Shown in pieces: positions 1 to 15,411 of a stretch of 64,000 nt of DNA (position 1 is the first letter of the stretch; each line of letters opens with the position of its first letter). The position numbers and the translations under genes are program-made. Below the pieces are notes generated by a model. That model saw only the letters and a list, made by a program, of their open reading frames with translations, had not been told where the DNA came from and searched no databases. Source of the stretch: Lithospermum erythrorhizon (taxonomy: Eukaryota > Streptophyta > Magnoliopsida > Boraginales > Boraginaceae); assembly GCA_019722365.1 (NCBI GenBank), contig JADFUC010002255.1:62001-126000 (forward strand). Reading direction: 5' to 3'.

Positions 1-134
1 GTGACTTAAGTCATAAGGCCTTAACCATTAAACCATTCGATGTTCTCAAAATATAAAAACTTAGGAACTAGGGTCTAAAAAATAACTAGTATACAACTAA
101 AAACAAATTTACGTAAAGAGGACAACAAATTACG

Positions 135-565
135 CTTGACTCCATCTTACATTCATGTCAAACTAAAATTACAGTAGACAACTAAAATAATAAACAAATT
201 TGAAATAATAAACATTAGACAACTAAAATTAATAAACATTAATAAACAAATTCGAAATAATCTTATACTAAAAATTAATAAACAACTAAAATTCGAAATA
301 ATAACTAAAATAATAACAAAATTAATAAACAAAATAAACAAATTAATAAACCTAAAATTAATAAACAATTCGAATAATAATAAAATTTAAATTAATAAAC
401 AAATTTGAAACACAACTAAAATAATAAAACAACTAAAATTAATAAACAACTAAAATTCGAAATAATAACTAAAATAATAACAAAATTAATAAACAAATTA
501 ATAAACTAAAATTAATAAACAAATTCGAAATAATAACTAAAAATAATAAACATTCGAAATAATAA
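135..565. repeat. AT-rich tandem repeat array
   Basis: The words AATAAACAA, TTCGAAATAATAACTAAAATAAT and AAAATTAATAAAC recur in shuffled, imperfect copies of roughly 35-50 bases across this stretch. This is a degenerate minisatellite. The only open frames are low-complexity by-products of the repeat, so no gene is called. Confidence 0.75.
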
Positions 566-599
566 CTTAAAATTCCAAGATTGACACCTTAGCAGTGGC

Positions 600-960
600 C
601 TCGAGTGTTTGAATCGACACAGGGAAAGTGGTTCTGAATCGGCAACTGTAATAAAGGGCGGTGACTCCAGTTTCAGCGCTTGGTGAGTCGGTAGACCGGA
701 AGCGTGTTTAGGTTTTCGAAACCGTTAAATGTCAAACGGGCGGGCGGATTTTATATTTTTATTAAAAAAATAAATAGTGAACCTGATCGTTATAATCCGT
801 CCGCTCGCATCGATAACCACATCCGTCCGTTCTTGGCCAAAATACCTTGGCTTCAAAACCGTCGGACTAAATGGGTCCGTCCGACCGCTTTTATTCGAAA
901 TCTGGCCGGACCGATCGATTGATTTTTATCCAATCCAATCAAACCCACACACACCAAAGT
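600..960. repeat. GC-richer repeat DNA, probable transposon remnant
   Basis: This stretch is richer in GC than its surroundings and contains recurring CCGTCCG and CGGGCGG words (for example near 742-750, 797-805, 830 and 877). Short open frames overlap here but have no recognisable protein motif. Such clustered words are common near the ends of hAT-type elements in plants, but no terminal repeat pair or target duplication could be defined. Confidence 0.35.
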
Positions 961-1084
961 AAAAGTGTTGTTGACCTGCTACTAGGGATTCATGGTGGAT
1001 GCTTTGTCGTTATTGCATGAGTTCAAGATCAAAATTAGAAAAAGTGGTTAATGACAGAATTACTTATGTTTTTATAAGATGTTT

Positions 1085-1325
1085 AGCTCGATCACCTATG
1101 TTTCAAACCAGCTTCTGCATTTTATCACCTATTTTAAAATGTTCCAGCCGATCACCCATTCGCCACTAAAGAACACATGACTTTTCGCAAGTGGCATTTT
1201 CTATCTTTTCACTTAATCGAACGGGTGATCGGCCGTAAACCGGCTCAAAGATAGGTGATCGATTGAAACGGTGTGGAAATATAGTGATAGATCAGAATAT
1301 TAGGTAAACATAGGTGATCGATTCG
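1085..1325. mobile_element. Foldback MITE (about 240 bp inverted-repeat element)
   Basis: The sequence folds on itself in several nested arms. CGATCACCTATGTTT near 1089-1103 pairs with AAACATAGGTGATCG near 1306-1320. GCCGATCACCCATTCG near 1147-1162 pairs with its complement near 1218-1233 with one mismatch. GCCACT near 1162 pairs with AGTGGC near 1190. There is no coding capacity, as expected for a miniature inverted-repeat element. The target-site duplication is not clear, so the superfamily is not assigned. Confidence 0.7.
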
Positions 1326-1335
1326 AACACCAACT

Positions 1336-2480
1336 CCAATTTTTAACTAAATACTCTCTCTAATCAATTTTAATTGTCGTTTGACTTTTTCAAATTCAAC
1401 TTTGACCATCAATTATTAATTATTCTTTATTCTAAAAAATATAAAATTTATATAATTGGATTCGTCTAGCCCAATGGTATAACGCTCAATTTGACCAAAA
1501 AGTCATCTAAATTTCAATCATATATTTGCTTGAACCTTTCAAAAAGGTCACAGTTTAAATTTCAAAACGATTATATCATATTCAATTTATTAAAAATAGT
1601 TTTTCCAAAAAAAATTCAGCGTTAACTAATATAAATATATATATATATATATTTTCATAATATTAATTTTTTTTTAAAATTCCATTATTGAAATTGGTGA
1701 TTTGGTGTTCATCAATATGAATAAACGTGCCTTGGCCCTCTTTAAACCTTTCTGGCCTCATATTTTAAATCCATGTCCATGGTACGATCAAATTTCCTCT
1801 ATTAATTTATTTGATCATTTATAAAAAATATTTTATTAAAAAAATTATCGATCAGATAATTTTGTTATAGAGAAAGTATACCAATCAATAGAAAAGAATA
1901 TTAGGAGACAATATAAACTTCAATGTAAAATTATATTTATAAATAAAACGATCACTTATAATGAAAATAATTTTTTTGTTAGATGACTGGCTTAAATTAA
2001 AATGGAGGGAGGTTATGTTTGGATCAACATTCCCTGTCATTACAATCTATGCTTTAATGAACTTTGCCATCGACATCGAGTAATAAAAAATTGCATTGCT
2101 AACCCACTCAGAGATAAGGAATCGATTCTCTTTATTACGTCCGCTGCGTAATAATTATGATCAATTCTATTTATCGGTCTGTTAAATGAGATTATCGGTC
2201 TTAGTTGCCCACCTTAAGAATCAGATATTACCAAGTATGGCTTCAAGATAATTTAAGTGGGTTATGAAATATTGCTATATATTACTCATTAATCGCACAA
2301 TAGTAATTGTCAATTATTATTATTATACAACTTACTATTATCCGAGTCTGGCCACACTGATACAATAATATTCGAATAATATTTCATGAATGAAATTAAA
2401 CGAGATTCTGTATATCAGAGATATATCTTCAATATTTATATTTATCAAATATATATCGAATAACACCGATTAAATTTAAA
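1336..2480. other. AT-rich intergenic DNA without a gene
   Basis: No coding signal is visible. The start (about 1340-1460) resembles a dispersed repeat seen again near 15115-15200, sharing TTTTAATTGTCGTT, CATCAATTATTAATTATT and ATATAAAATTTATATAATT. A TA microsatellite lies near 1629-1650. Confidence 0.6.
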
Positions 2481-2532
2481 GTTTAATCAATTAATCAATT
2501 GGAAATTAGGGGTTGACAAAGAAACCAATCTA

Positions 2533-2648
2533 GCGTTGATGAACTTTAAAAGGGCGTTGTGAACTTTTAAATAAAATGGAGATGAACTTTTTTGAAGGGT
2601 GATAACTTTTAAAGGGCGTTGATGAACTTTTAAAGGGCGTTGATTAAA
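2533..2648. repeat. Short minisatellite, unit about 21 bp
   Basis: Five to six copies of a unit close to GGGCGTTGATGAACTTTTAAA follow each other, some shortened or mutated. The last two copies (about 2613-2648) are nearly identical. An open frame on the minus strand across it is a by-product of the repeat. Confidence 0.8.
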
Positions 2649-2719
2649 TCTCATGATCGCAATATGTCGAATTCCAAATGTCAACGTACCCACATACAGT
2701 CTTATGCCTAGGGACAAGT

Positions 2720-3480
2720 TTGCTTTTCTTCTATATATATGATCTCAACATACACATATATCATCTTGAAACCCCACCCCCTCCTCTCTCCTATTGTTTG
2801 CCCAATGGAGAACATTGCAAGAAGTGAATTCCTTCCAATAATCTTCAGCAACTTGAAATAGGAGTAGGAGCAGGAAGTTTTTTTGCTGTTGGGAGGTTCA
2901 TGTCTTCATAGTCTTTCAATGGCTTTCAAGCTTCTTTCAAGAAAGCTATGCTACAGAATCATGCCCACATGCAATTCTTTTATATTTAATTCCAGTCCTT
3001 CAGAATTTTGGGACTCAAATATCAAGGAAACCAAAACACCATTTGAAACACACCCCTATCAATGCATGCAGCAATCATCACATTTTTAACTATTGTATCT
3101 CCTCATACCATAAGTTAAGAATTTTGTATAGCACCAAACTTACACCATAATATGTAAGTTCTTTATCTGGGTTTTTGGCTACTTTTCAGTGGCTTCATTA
3201 GTATCGATTCTCTACCCGGAAGAGGTTGCTTTTCTCCCATATGTGGTGTATTTCATTATTGCAATTGGCAAATTGTTACATTTGATCATGTCCAATGATA
3301 CAATTATGCAAAAGTTGCACCTCAGAGGATGGAATTTTCAAGAAAGTGTTGCAAGATTACAGACTCGCCTGATGGGTTTCTTTGACTATCAAACTTCAGT
3401 TCTTCCAATCTATGTTGTTCAAAGAAACAATAGCAGCATTAGGCGGTGAAAACCACTTGAAGAATTTATTGTTGCACTTG
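2720..3480 (+). other. Unrecognised, possibly transcribed stretch
   Basis: A TATATATATGATC stretch near 2733 is followed by CT-rich leader-like sequence and an ATG at 2805 that gives only an 18-residue peptide. Further open frames at 2883-3089 and 3189-3449 have less AT-skewed composition than the flanks but match no family I recognise. It may be a non-coding transcript, a decayed gene or chance. Confidence 0.2.
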
Positions 3481-3844
3481 TTTAATATTAGGGGAAAAGG
3501 GTGGGAGTAGTATGGGTGTGTTAAATAAGAAAGTAGTGGGAATTTTATTTTAATTGTGTTCCTTATATTTTAATTTAAATAAGAAAGTGTTGAGAATTTT
3601 AATTGTGTTCTCTATTTTAATTTCTAATATTAGGTAATGTAGTCACTTATAGGTTGAGAACCACCCGTAAAAACAATAATAGAGGACCACCTGAGTCGTT
3701 TATACACATATTCAAACAAGGTTTTAAGCTGTGATAAACGACTATTTCTATTCTCTATTGTAAAGATAATAGCTTATAAGTTTTATTGCCGCAAAATAGA
3801 TTTCACTAAAAAAGCTTATTATTCGTATGTATAGTGTCGCTTGG

Positions 3845-4180
3845 CTTCCAACAAAATACAACCGAACCGACCCGAACCGAAAATAACCGAAATCGAGGAA
3901 CATTTAACCCGAACCGATTCGTGCTCGAAAATAAAAACCGAAGCTGTTCTCGGTTCGGGAACCGAATCAACCGATTGAATTTTTAATTAAAAAATTATAT
4001 ATATATATAACCTGGGGCCAACCGAGAAAAAATAAATCAAAAATCGAATCCAACGGTCGAAAAATAACGGTAACCGGAATCGAACCGATCGGAACCGACT
4101 GAACTGAACCGGTTTTGCCCATCTCAATCCAACCGACTCCAAAACGCCCAAACCGAACTCCGAACCTATTCGATTGTGTT
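3845..4180. repeat. CCGAACC-rich dispersed repeat
   Basis: Many copies of AACCGA and ACCGAACCGA in direct and inverted order (GGTTCGGGAACCGAA near 3951) surround an AT core near 3975-4010. This composition is typical of non-autonomous hAT-like ends in plant genomes. It sits immediately upstream of the acyl-CoA-binding protein promoter. Confidence 0.5.
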
Positions 4181-4205
4181 CTAAGTGTTGCTCCGAGGAC
4201 CATGC

Positions 4206-4213
4206 TATAAAAG
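4206..4213 (+). promoter_or_regulatory. Candidate TATA box of the ACBP gene
   Basis: TATAAAAG lies 110 bases before the ATG at 4316, with a pyrimidine-rich leader (about 4281-4305) between them. The position suits a plant core promoter with a short 5' leader. Confidence 0.5.
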
Positions 4214-4315
4214 AAGTGATAGTTGAAATAACTAATTAGCCTTATATAAACGCCATAACTACATGACCACATCACACATTCTCCTCCCCTCCTACCCCCC
4301 TTCTCAATTAAGCAA

Positions 4316-5724
4316 ATGGGTTTGAAGGTATGATGTGAACAAGTTGATTCCTCATCAAATGACTGAGTCTCCTGATTTGTAATTTCATTTTTCGTTGTTA
4401 AAATGATATTTTGAGAATAAAAAACTCATCTTTAGCTGGAAGTCTTTGATTTAATACTAGCTTGCTATGTTTTGGCGGATCTGATATTGTTTTGTGATTG
4501 GATATTTACGAATGGCTTCTAATTTATACTTAGTTGGATTACTCATTTATTCTTCATTTGTTTGTTCTGCTGCAAGATTTGTTTAAAGATGTAAAAAAAA
4601 TCTGGTTTATTGAGTCTGTCTAGGTTGTTCTTGTGCTGTCTATGTTTCGTATTCACAGTGGAGGAACTAGGGGTGGCATGAGAGCAGTGTCTCCCTAATT
4701 TTTCGAAAAATTTAATTTAATTAATTATTTTTTCAAAAACTAGTTATTTTTTAAAAAAATGCCTCCCTTAAATTTTTTATTTTTTCTTATAAATATGGTA
4801 TTATATAAAAATACTGGTTCCACTGAGTATTCATATAGGTTAATCAAGGTTAAATTAGTAGTAGTTGGTGATTGTAAACCAAAAACAAAGTGCAATTAAT
4901 GTGTTATTTTCTTGTACTGATTTAGTGATTTACATAACGGGAAGGGTCGAGATCTTTGTTACTGTTTTCGATTTCATTGAACTGCTTTGCATCTCCATGA
5001 GATCTTAATCAATTCAATGAAAAATGTAACTTGAAAATAGATTTCTTGATTCGAGATTGCTTGTTGTGTCTTCCTTTAAACCGGTTAAAGCAGATACTTT
5101 GATAACTTATTTGTTTACATCTATTGTTATGAATGGAGGATAATCTTATATTCCTGATATAGTATGGATCTTTTGAAATCTGAAATCTCTCTAGTTGTTA
5201 TACCTATCAAAGCCTGCCCTCTCCTTGTTTTGGTATACGATTTTCCTAACGATATAGTACTCGTGTGTTCCAGGAAGACTTCGAGCAACATGCTGAGAAA
5301 GCAAAGACATTGCCAGAGAGCACTACTAACGAAAACAAGCTCATCCTGTATGGACTCTTCAAGCAGGCCACAGTTGGAAATGTGAATACCAGTAAGTACT
5401 ATGCTGAATGATTTTCAGCATGTATTATTATTCATAATCTACCAATTAACAATAGATTCTCGGTTTAACTTTTCTTGATATGATTCTCAGGCCGCCCTGG
5501 TATGTTCAACATGAAAGACAGGGCAAAGTGGGATGCCTGGAAGGCTGTAGAAGGTAATGGAGTTCAATTGATTTGCATGGTAGTGTACTTAGCGGCAATG
5601 TGTGTTGACATATTTTCTGACTTGTATTCCTCTTGGTATGGCAGGAAAATCCCAAGAGGAAGCGATGGGCGACTACATCACTAAGGTGAAGCAGTTGCTG
5701 GAAGAAGCTGGTATTTCAGCCTGA
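4316..5724 (+). CDS. ACBP6: Cytosolic acyl-CoA-binding protein (small ACBP, ACBP6 type)
   Basis: Four coding exons, 4316-4327, 5274-5391, 5491-5553 and 5645-5724, join in frame to a 90-residue protein, the usual size of the single-domain plant ACBP. The first coding exon carries only MGLK and is followed by a 946-base intron. The protein then reads EDFEQHAEKAKTLPE, NKLILYGLFKQATVG, SRPGMFNMKDRAKWDAW and EEAMGDYITKVKQLLEE: the YGLFKQAT and KWDAWK signatures hold the conserved Tyr and Lys contacts for acyl-CoA. There is no signal peptide, ankyrin or kelch extension, so a soluble pool former that carries long-chain acyl-CoA esters in the cytosol is expected. Splice sites are canonical and nothing looks broken. 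Confidence 0.95.
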
Positions 5725-6414
5725 TAGACAAGAACAATGTCATCTATGAATCTCAAGCTGCCAACATTATGAAATGCAATAATAATAATAATTGTGAACA
5801 ATAGTATTTTCACCTTATAACTGTTGTGTTGCTTAATCTTAAGATCTTAAGTTCCATACATTGATCTGTTCTTACGTTATCACGCTTTCAATTATTGGTT
5901 ATGTTGCGTACCCAAATCTACCTCTGATTCATCAAGAATGAACAACAACGACAACAATAACATGTCCCAATGCCTCTAACGAACTCCCGTCTAAGCATGG
6001 TAAGAGGGATCGGATAGTACGCAACAAAAGTTGAAATTCTTTATAATGCAGAAGCCTATATTTAGATGCAGATGTAACACACTAGATTCAAAGCATGATG
6101 GGATAAGGCCCATATAATAAGGAGAGAAATACTATGGGTTCTTTGCATGACATAATGAAGAATCTAACACTAACAAAAACTAGAAACTGGAAATTCCTCA
6201 TTACATTTGTGAGCTCTGATATATTACTTTTCACCCACAAACCAGTCAGTCAACTACCCAAGGTTATAGCTCTTCAAAAAGATTTGTGAGCTTGCGAGAT
6301 CACAGTGCGATGAAAGTTGTAAGCTATCAAAACTATACATAATCGGATCAGTGAACTTCAGAGAGGTGAAACCATATTAGCAGGATTGGCAATTGGCATT
6401 ACATTTTACTGCAC
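5725..6414. other. Intergenic, convergent gene ends
   Basis: This is the 3' flank shared by the plus-strand ACBP gene and the minus-strand coiled-coil gene. AATAATAATAATT near 5779 could serve as a poly(A) signal for ACBP. No other gene is visible. Confidence 0.6.
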
Positions 6415-9396
6415 CTATTGAGCAAAAGGATATCTTGGCATGTAGTAATCCCTCATCCGTGACACACCGTCCCTTGCCAGAATTCCTTCAAGATCTCCTA
6501 TAATTCTGGCCAACCATATCTCGAGATTTCTCTGAATTTCTCCGAAGTTATTTCTTATGGAGTCTAATGATCGCCTTGTAGCTAACTGCACTTGCCCTTC
6601 ATGTTTATCGCCCAAGCAACTCTTTCCTGCCTCTGCTTGCAATGCTACTAACTTCTGACCAGTTTCAGATGCACGTTGCTGAAGTCGGCATGCTTCGAGA
6701 TAAAAGTCTGAAAAGGCAAATATATATTACCATACTGCTCAAATAAGTCATCAATCTTCCCGAGTTATTTGATATTATCTTTTAGCTTGCTTCTCATGTT
6801 TAAGGCAGTTGACATGTCTGTTTTACCAACAGTTTCTAAATTCAGAAGTTCTTGCTCAAGCAACTTTAGTTTCGATGAGACACCTGTTGATTGACCATCT
6901 ACCTTCCATGGAGACTCCCTTCTGAATAATATTTGGTTTCATTAATATGAGGAACTCAAATGCACACATTTATATAACTCCATGAAGACAATATTAATGT
7001 CTTATTTACCTTGCAACAAAATGCTTTGTGTTGTAGCGTGATTCATACTGCACATCCTGCATCATGAATACGGGTAGGCATAGATAAGTAAAGTTACAAA
7101 GTTCCTAACACTATATTCTTAAACGAACACCCCCAGAAGTCCTACACTGTTCAAAACATGATAGACACTATAAACCAAAAATTTGGGGTGAATTTTCAAG
7201 TAAACTATCAGATAATTGGCTAAACATACTTCACCCGAGCGCAGCCATACATTCGAGCTTCGCGAGCATTCTATTACATTTAAAACATCTAACAACTTAA
7301 CCATCTGCATTCCATCCAAAAAAGGAGCATATCCAAATCTTTCAGGAATCAAGGAGAAAAGAATGATAAAACATTAAAAAACATATTAAATGTCGTAGCT
7401 TTGCAGCTGTAATGCTGGATGCATGTTTTGTTGAGAAGAAACTGCCCAGAGTTGAGTGTTTGATATATCAATGGCAGAAACATGGAGTTAGGCTGGACAA
7501 AAGTAGGAGAGGGGAAGCCCGAAGAAGAAGAAGAAAACAGGAAATTCAACCAGATCATTCAGTGAGGTGAGAGATTATATGAAAGAGGTCTGCATCACAT
7601 GTCAACAAAATCTTACTGCAAAAATAGTGTATTGTTGCTATTAAACAAATTATGTAATACAGCTAACAATTGCAGTGTAGATGGTTAAAAACAAAACATC
7701 CAACGATTAGGATGCCCATTTGGACAGGAAATTGATTTTTCAAAGGTAAGGCAAGACAATTGTAACATGCTAGCGTTAGGCTCCACAACATCACAAGTTT
7801 AGCTGGATGATATGATGGAAGTAGAAGGATACCTAAATGTTCTAGTGTTTTAAGTCTGGTGGTCCAAGTAGTGGATATGAAACGAAAGAACACGAAATTC
7901 AAGGGGAAGTAATCATTGCTTGAAACTGAATTATAACTTCAGTATCAACCAAGAGACATAGATAAGTGTTATCTTTATAGATAAAATGGACAAAGAGGAC
8001 AAAGAACAGGACAAATTTTGGTGGCTTTTGCACCTCACAACAAATTATCATTAATTAGAACAATGAATGCAAATCTTTCAACAAAATTGAATTTGAATCT
8101 CCCCGGGAAATAGTGATCTTGTGCATAACTAAAACAATTAGCTCTCCGAACTAGAAGCATGAAGACCATTTTCCACATCTTTCGCAATGTATGAAAAAAA
8201 TACCACTGATAAGAGAAAGTAGGTAAGAAATCAATGTATTTGAACTAATTATTCATCCACACAATTCTAAAACTACACACTGCTAGTATAGCAGTTATTT
8301 TCTATGTGAAATCTAACATATGGATGATCAAAATACAAAATGAACTCACTACACTTTTCAGTTCTTCAGTCTATATGCCTAACAACAAAACCATATATAT
8401 ATATGCTTCAAATTAAACAACATGACAAAAAAAGGCAAAATTTTATACAGAGATGTAAATTCAATATGAGTAGTTAAATGAATTGCAGAACATGGTTTAC
8501 AAATGTAAACAAATCACACCTGGTAAAGGCTTGATCTTTTTACCAAATCTATACTAAACAACATGATAAAAATAACCAAGATCTTATACAGATATGGCAA
8601 TTCAATATGAGCAAATAAATCAATTGCAGAAAATAGTTATGCCAATGTCAACAAATCACACCTGATAAAGGCTTGATCTTTCAGACCAAAACTTGGAAGC
8701 AGAATTCAACAATTCTGGAGCAAACCCATTATTACTATGTCCATACAACTTGCTAAACTCCTCCATATTTTGCCTCCCATTTCCCCCAAAACACTCATCC
8801 ACACCCTCCAAATCTCCACTTTCTTGAACCCAACTTTTCCCATACTTCAACCCCAAATCACCAAAATCAACCCCCAACTCACCACCATTCCCCATTTCAC
8901 AGCATCTCTGACTCATAAAATTCAACATCTCATCTCTCTCACTAATCTCCCTCCTCAACTCCTCTACATTAACCCTTAACTCCCCCTCCAACTTCTCCAA
9001 ATTCCCAATTTGACCCCTCAAATGATCAATCTCCTCATCACACTCATCAATCCTCATCAAAAGCCTCTTCTCTTCTTGCTGCCAAGCATTTCTATGCCCA
9101 GCAAAAATCTCAACAACTCTTGCATTTGCTTTTGAGTCCTCTTTCCTTCTTGAATTTAGCTTTTTCACCTCTTCTTGAGCTTGAAAAAGCATAAAGTTCA
9201 AGTCTTTATTGGTTTTTTGAGCTTGATTAAGCTTAAAGTTCAAATCTTTATTGTGGGTTTGGAGATTTGGGACAAAAGATGATGCATTTTTTGGTAAAGA
9301 ACCCAAAAAGAGTGTGAAACTTAGGCCTAAGTATTTGTGTAAGAGGGATTTATGTTGATTATTATCATGATGTTGTTGTTGTAATAAAGTGGCCAT
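6415..9396 (-). CDS. Plant coiled-coil protein of unknown function, with a probable decayed exon
   Basis: Likely exons on the minus strand are 9396-8662, 7056-7010, 6921-6827 and 6707-6415, which keep frame and give about 389 residues. Exon 1 encodes MATLLQQQHHDN, a hydrophobic patch (LGLSFTLFLGSLP) and then long charged helices with heptad-like spacing (residues about 55-190). An in-frame ATG at 9507 would add 37 residues; 9396 is preferred because homologues start near MAT. The last exon carries LATRRSLDSIRNNFGEIQRN and LEIWLARIIGDLEGILARDG, the conserved tail of a plant-only family without known activity. Exon 3 must end at the GTAAAA donor (6826); continuing further reaches an in-frame TAA. 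Family members as I remember them have extra sequence here, so this copy may be shortened. Intron 1 is 1.6 kb. Confidence 0.75.
8404..8690. repeat. Imperfect tandem duplication copying an exon-intron border
   Basis: Two copies of a unit of about 142 bases lie head to tail (roughly 8404-8545 and 8546-8690). Shared words include AAACAACATGA, TTATACAGA, TTCAATATGAG, AATTGCAGAA, CAAATCACACCTG and TAAAGGCTTGATCTTT. The right copy contains the real exon 1 end and GT donor (8661-8660) of the minus-strand coiled-coil gene. The left copy carries the same donor context inside the intron. Confidence 0.8.
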
Positions 9397-9507
9397 TGTT
9401 AAGAGAAAAAGTTGGAGGCTTTTTTGGTTGTCTGAGTTAGGGAAGAGTGTTGTGCCTTTTTGTAAGTTTCTTACATGGGATGGGTGGGGTAGCAAGTACA
9501 TGCACAT

Positions 9508-10961
9508 TATATACTTTTGGGGGCATTTGTTAAATTTGGTAGATATTTGTATTTATTTTTATTATCAAAGTAAAATACTACCTCAAACCAAAATACTTTG
9601 TTTGTAACATAATACTCTTCACTCTATATACTTGATTAATTAGAAAAAAAAATATTTTATTAATACCGCTATTGATTGCTCGATGAGTAGTTAAAAGTAT
9701 TAACTAATAAAAAAGAATAATGTGATTGGAAATAAAATAAACTTCAACGCAAAAATCAGACATAAATAAAACAATCACCGATAATCGAATAATTTTACTA
9801 AAACGATCAATTAAATTCAAGATGTATGTGAGTATAATGTTAATTGTGAAGTATATTTAAAATATTATGTAGCATGTACAAATTATTTGAGTGCATATTA
9901 AAAAAATACCATCAAAGTTAAAAATAGACAAACTTTTAGGTATTTAGTTGTTTACGAATTAAAATGAGATTGAAAGAACACGAGTTATTGGCTTGTAAGT
10001 TAAGATTTATTTGTTTAATTTAATCATTATATTTTATACGTATTATAAATGACAAATCTTGATTCGAATACTTATAATGATAATGATCGAATAAAAAAAC
10101 CAGGTTGACACAACCATATATAGAACACCACACACAAAAAAACTAAATCGAAATGAAGGATTATGAAAAATGTTAAATGATCACAAAATGAAATACTCCG
10201 TAGTAAAACATTCATTAGAATGGTTTTGGGTTTCTGAATGTTGGTGCTACTTATTCTTTGAGTTGCTTCTTGCAATGAAAGTCATCTTTGGTCCTCCTCA
10301 ATGAACAATCACAATTAAATCATAGTACCCCACACCCAACTAAGTCCACTAGCCTTCACTCCTACTCACTAGATTGTCCCTATTGGATGCAGCATAATAA
10401 CATGCAAGACTTCATCCCCACACCATTGTCCTGTGGCATTGCTGCCCTCAAACAAACCACAACCATCAACAACATGTCAACTATCAAGTCTCTTCAAAGA
10501 CAGCCTTCTCTACATCTTATGTGATTAAGCTTCACATGTCTTCTTACAAAATATATCACCACTTCTCAATGCATAATAAAATTTGGGATATTTTGATAGA
10601 ATAAGACATTCTATGTGGGTTAATAAAGTAAAATCGAACTCCTTAATTGCCAACTAATTTTAGGGGACATTAATTTGAACAATGTTGAGACAATATAAAG
10701 AATTGAATGTAATACAGTACATAATTCAGTCTTGATAGTCCCATGGACTCTAGCAATAAAATTTCCCCTCTGGCCTCTTCAAATTTCATGTTTCAAGTAC
10801 ACTAGTACAGTACCACATAATTTATGGCCATGCAATGCCCAGTGGATGTTCATTAACTCACTTTCTTGACTTGATTAAGCAATAAATAGTGTGAGCTAAA
10901 AAGATTGGTAGTTTATAATTCTTTACACATGATTATAAAGTATAGATGAAACGTGTTACCA
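9508..10961. other. Intergenic DNA between the coiled-coil gene and DUR3
   Basis: This is AT-rich sequence upstream of the minus-strand coiled-coil gene and downstream of minus-strand DUR3. A 78-codon plus-strand frame at 10288-10524 has no recognisable motif and no support as a gene. No other structured feature was found. Confidence 0.6.
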
Positions 10962-14468
<3,507 letters not shown>

Positions 14469-15411
14469 ACTTTGAACAATCTTGAACACAATTATCTTTA
14501 ATTCAAAACAATGGAAGTCAAACCATGGGGTGTTTAATAATAGTCTTTGGAATCTTCAATGATGTATGGAGGGGAAAGAATCTGCCGCAATCTTATAGTC
14601 TTTGTTTGAATATTCCAAGAAGCTACACAACAAAATATCATTTCAACCCCAAGTCTATAGACTATAATATTAATTGCATGTGTATCAAACAATGTGACAG
14701 TCATGTCCAGCCATACTGGTAGAAGCATGCACCTATTTCCAATTGCATTTTCCATTTAGATCTACAAAACATAACACTAATTATTACAACTATTCTTTTA
14801 CTACTCTATCCCTAAACATCGCTCAATTTCTAATACGTTATATTTCCTAAAACAACTAAAATCCAAGCCAATGTTATTATAGCATGCATCCCCTATATTC
14901 AGTAAATGAATATAAATCTCTAAAAAATTACTTAATGCCAATATTTAAGTATCGTCTTTAATAACCTAGATATCAAAAAATCAAGTTAATGACAAGTATA
15001 ATATTTAATCACCTAAATTGAATCCATATTTAATGACAATAAATTTTTTTAACTTAATATGCTTAATTTATTATTATTAAATTATATAGTTCCATAGCTA
15101 TTTTTTTACTCAATGTCCACTTTAATTGTCGTTGATTTTTCAAATCAACTGACTATCATCTATTAATTATTCCTTTAAAGGCTCCTAAAATATAAAATTT
15201 ATATAATTAAATTGCGCTTAAAAATACTTTCATAGTATTAAGTTTTTTAAAAATTCTAATAATATAATTAAAGAGTTTTTTAAGATAAAAGATTTATATC
15301 GACATGCCAAAAATCACTGTACCCAGATAATCACCAACCTAAATACCCCTACCCTACTTTTCCGCAAATTTCAAAAAAAGCGCCATCCCAGCCACCGCCA
15401 CGTCAGCTCAA
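14469..15411. promoter_or_regulatory. Shared upstream region of divergent DUR3 and RUS1
   Basis: The two start codons are 943 bases apart and point away from each other, so this stretch must hold both promoters. It is AT-rich with a dispersed repeat near 15115-15200 that resembles the one near 1340-1460. I could not fix a TATA box for either gene with confidence. Confidence 0.5.

Noticed and set aside
153..368. Open frame of 71 codons on the minus strand
   Set aside because: Low-complexity translation of the AT-rich tandem repeat, rich in Phe, Ile and Asn only.
2487..2717. 76-codon minus-strand frame
   Set aside because: It is the translation of the 21-base minisatellite; repeated peptide words follow the DNA repeat.
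2910..2970. Possible miR396 precursor (TTTCAAGAAAGCT)
   Set aside because: The 21-base mature sequence is not present and no second arm of the expected kind pairs with it.
10288..10524. 78-codon plus-strand frame downstream of DUR3
   Set aside because: No motif, no splice-linked neighbours, and composition like the rest of the spacer.
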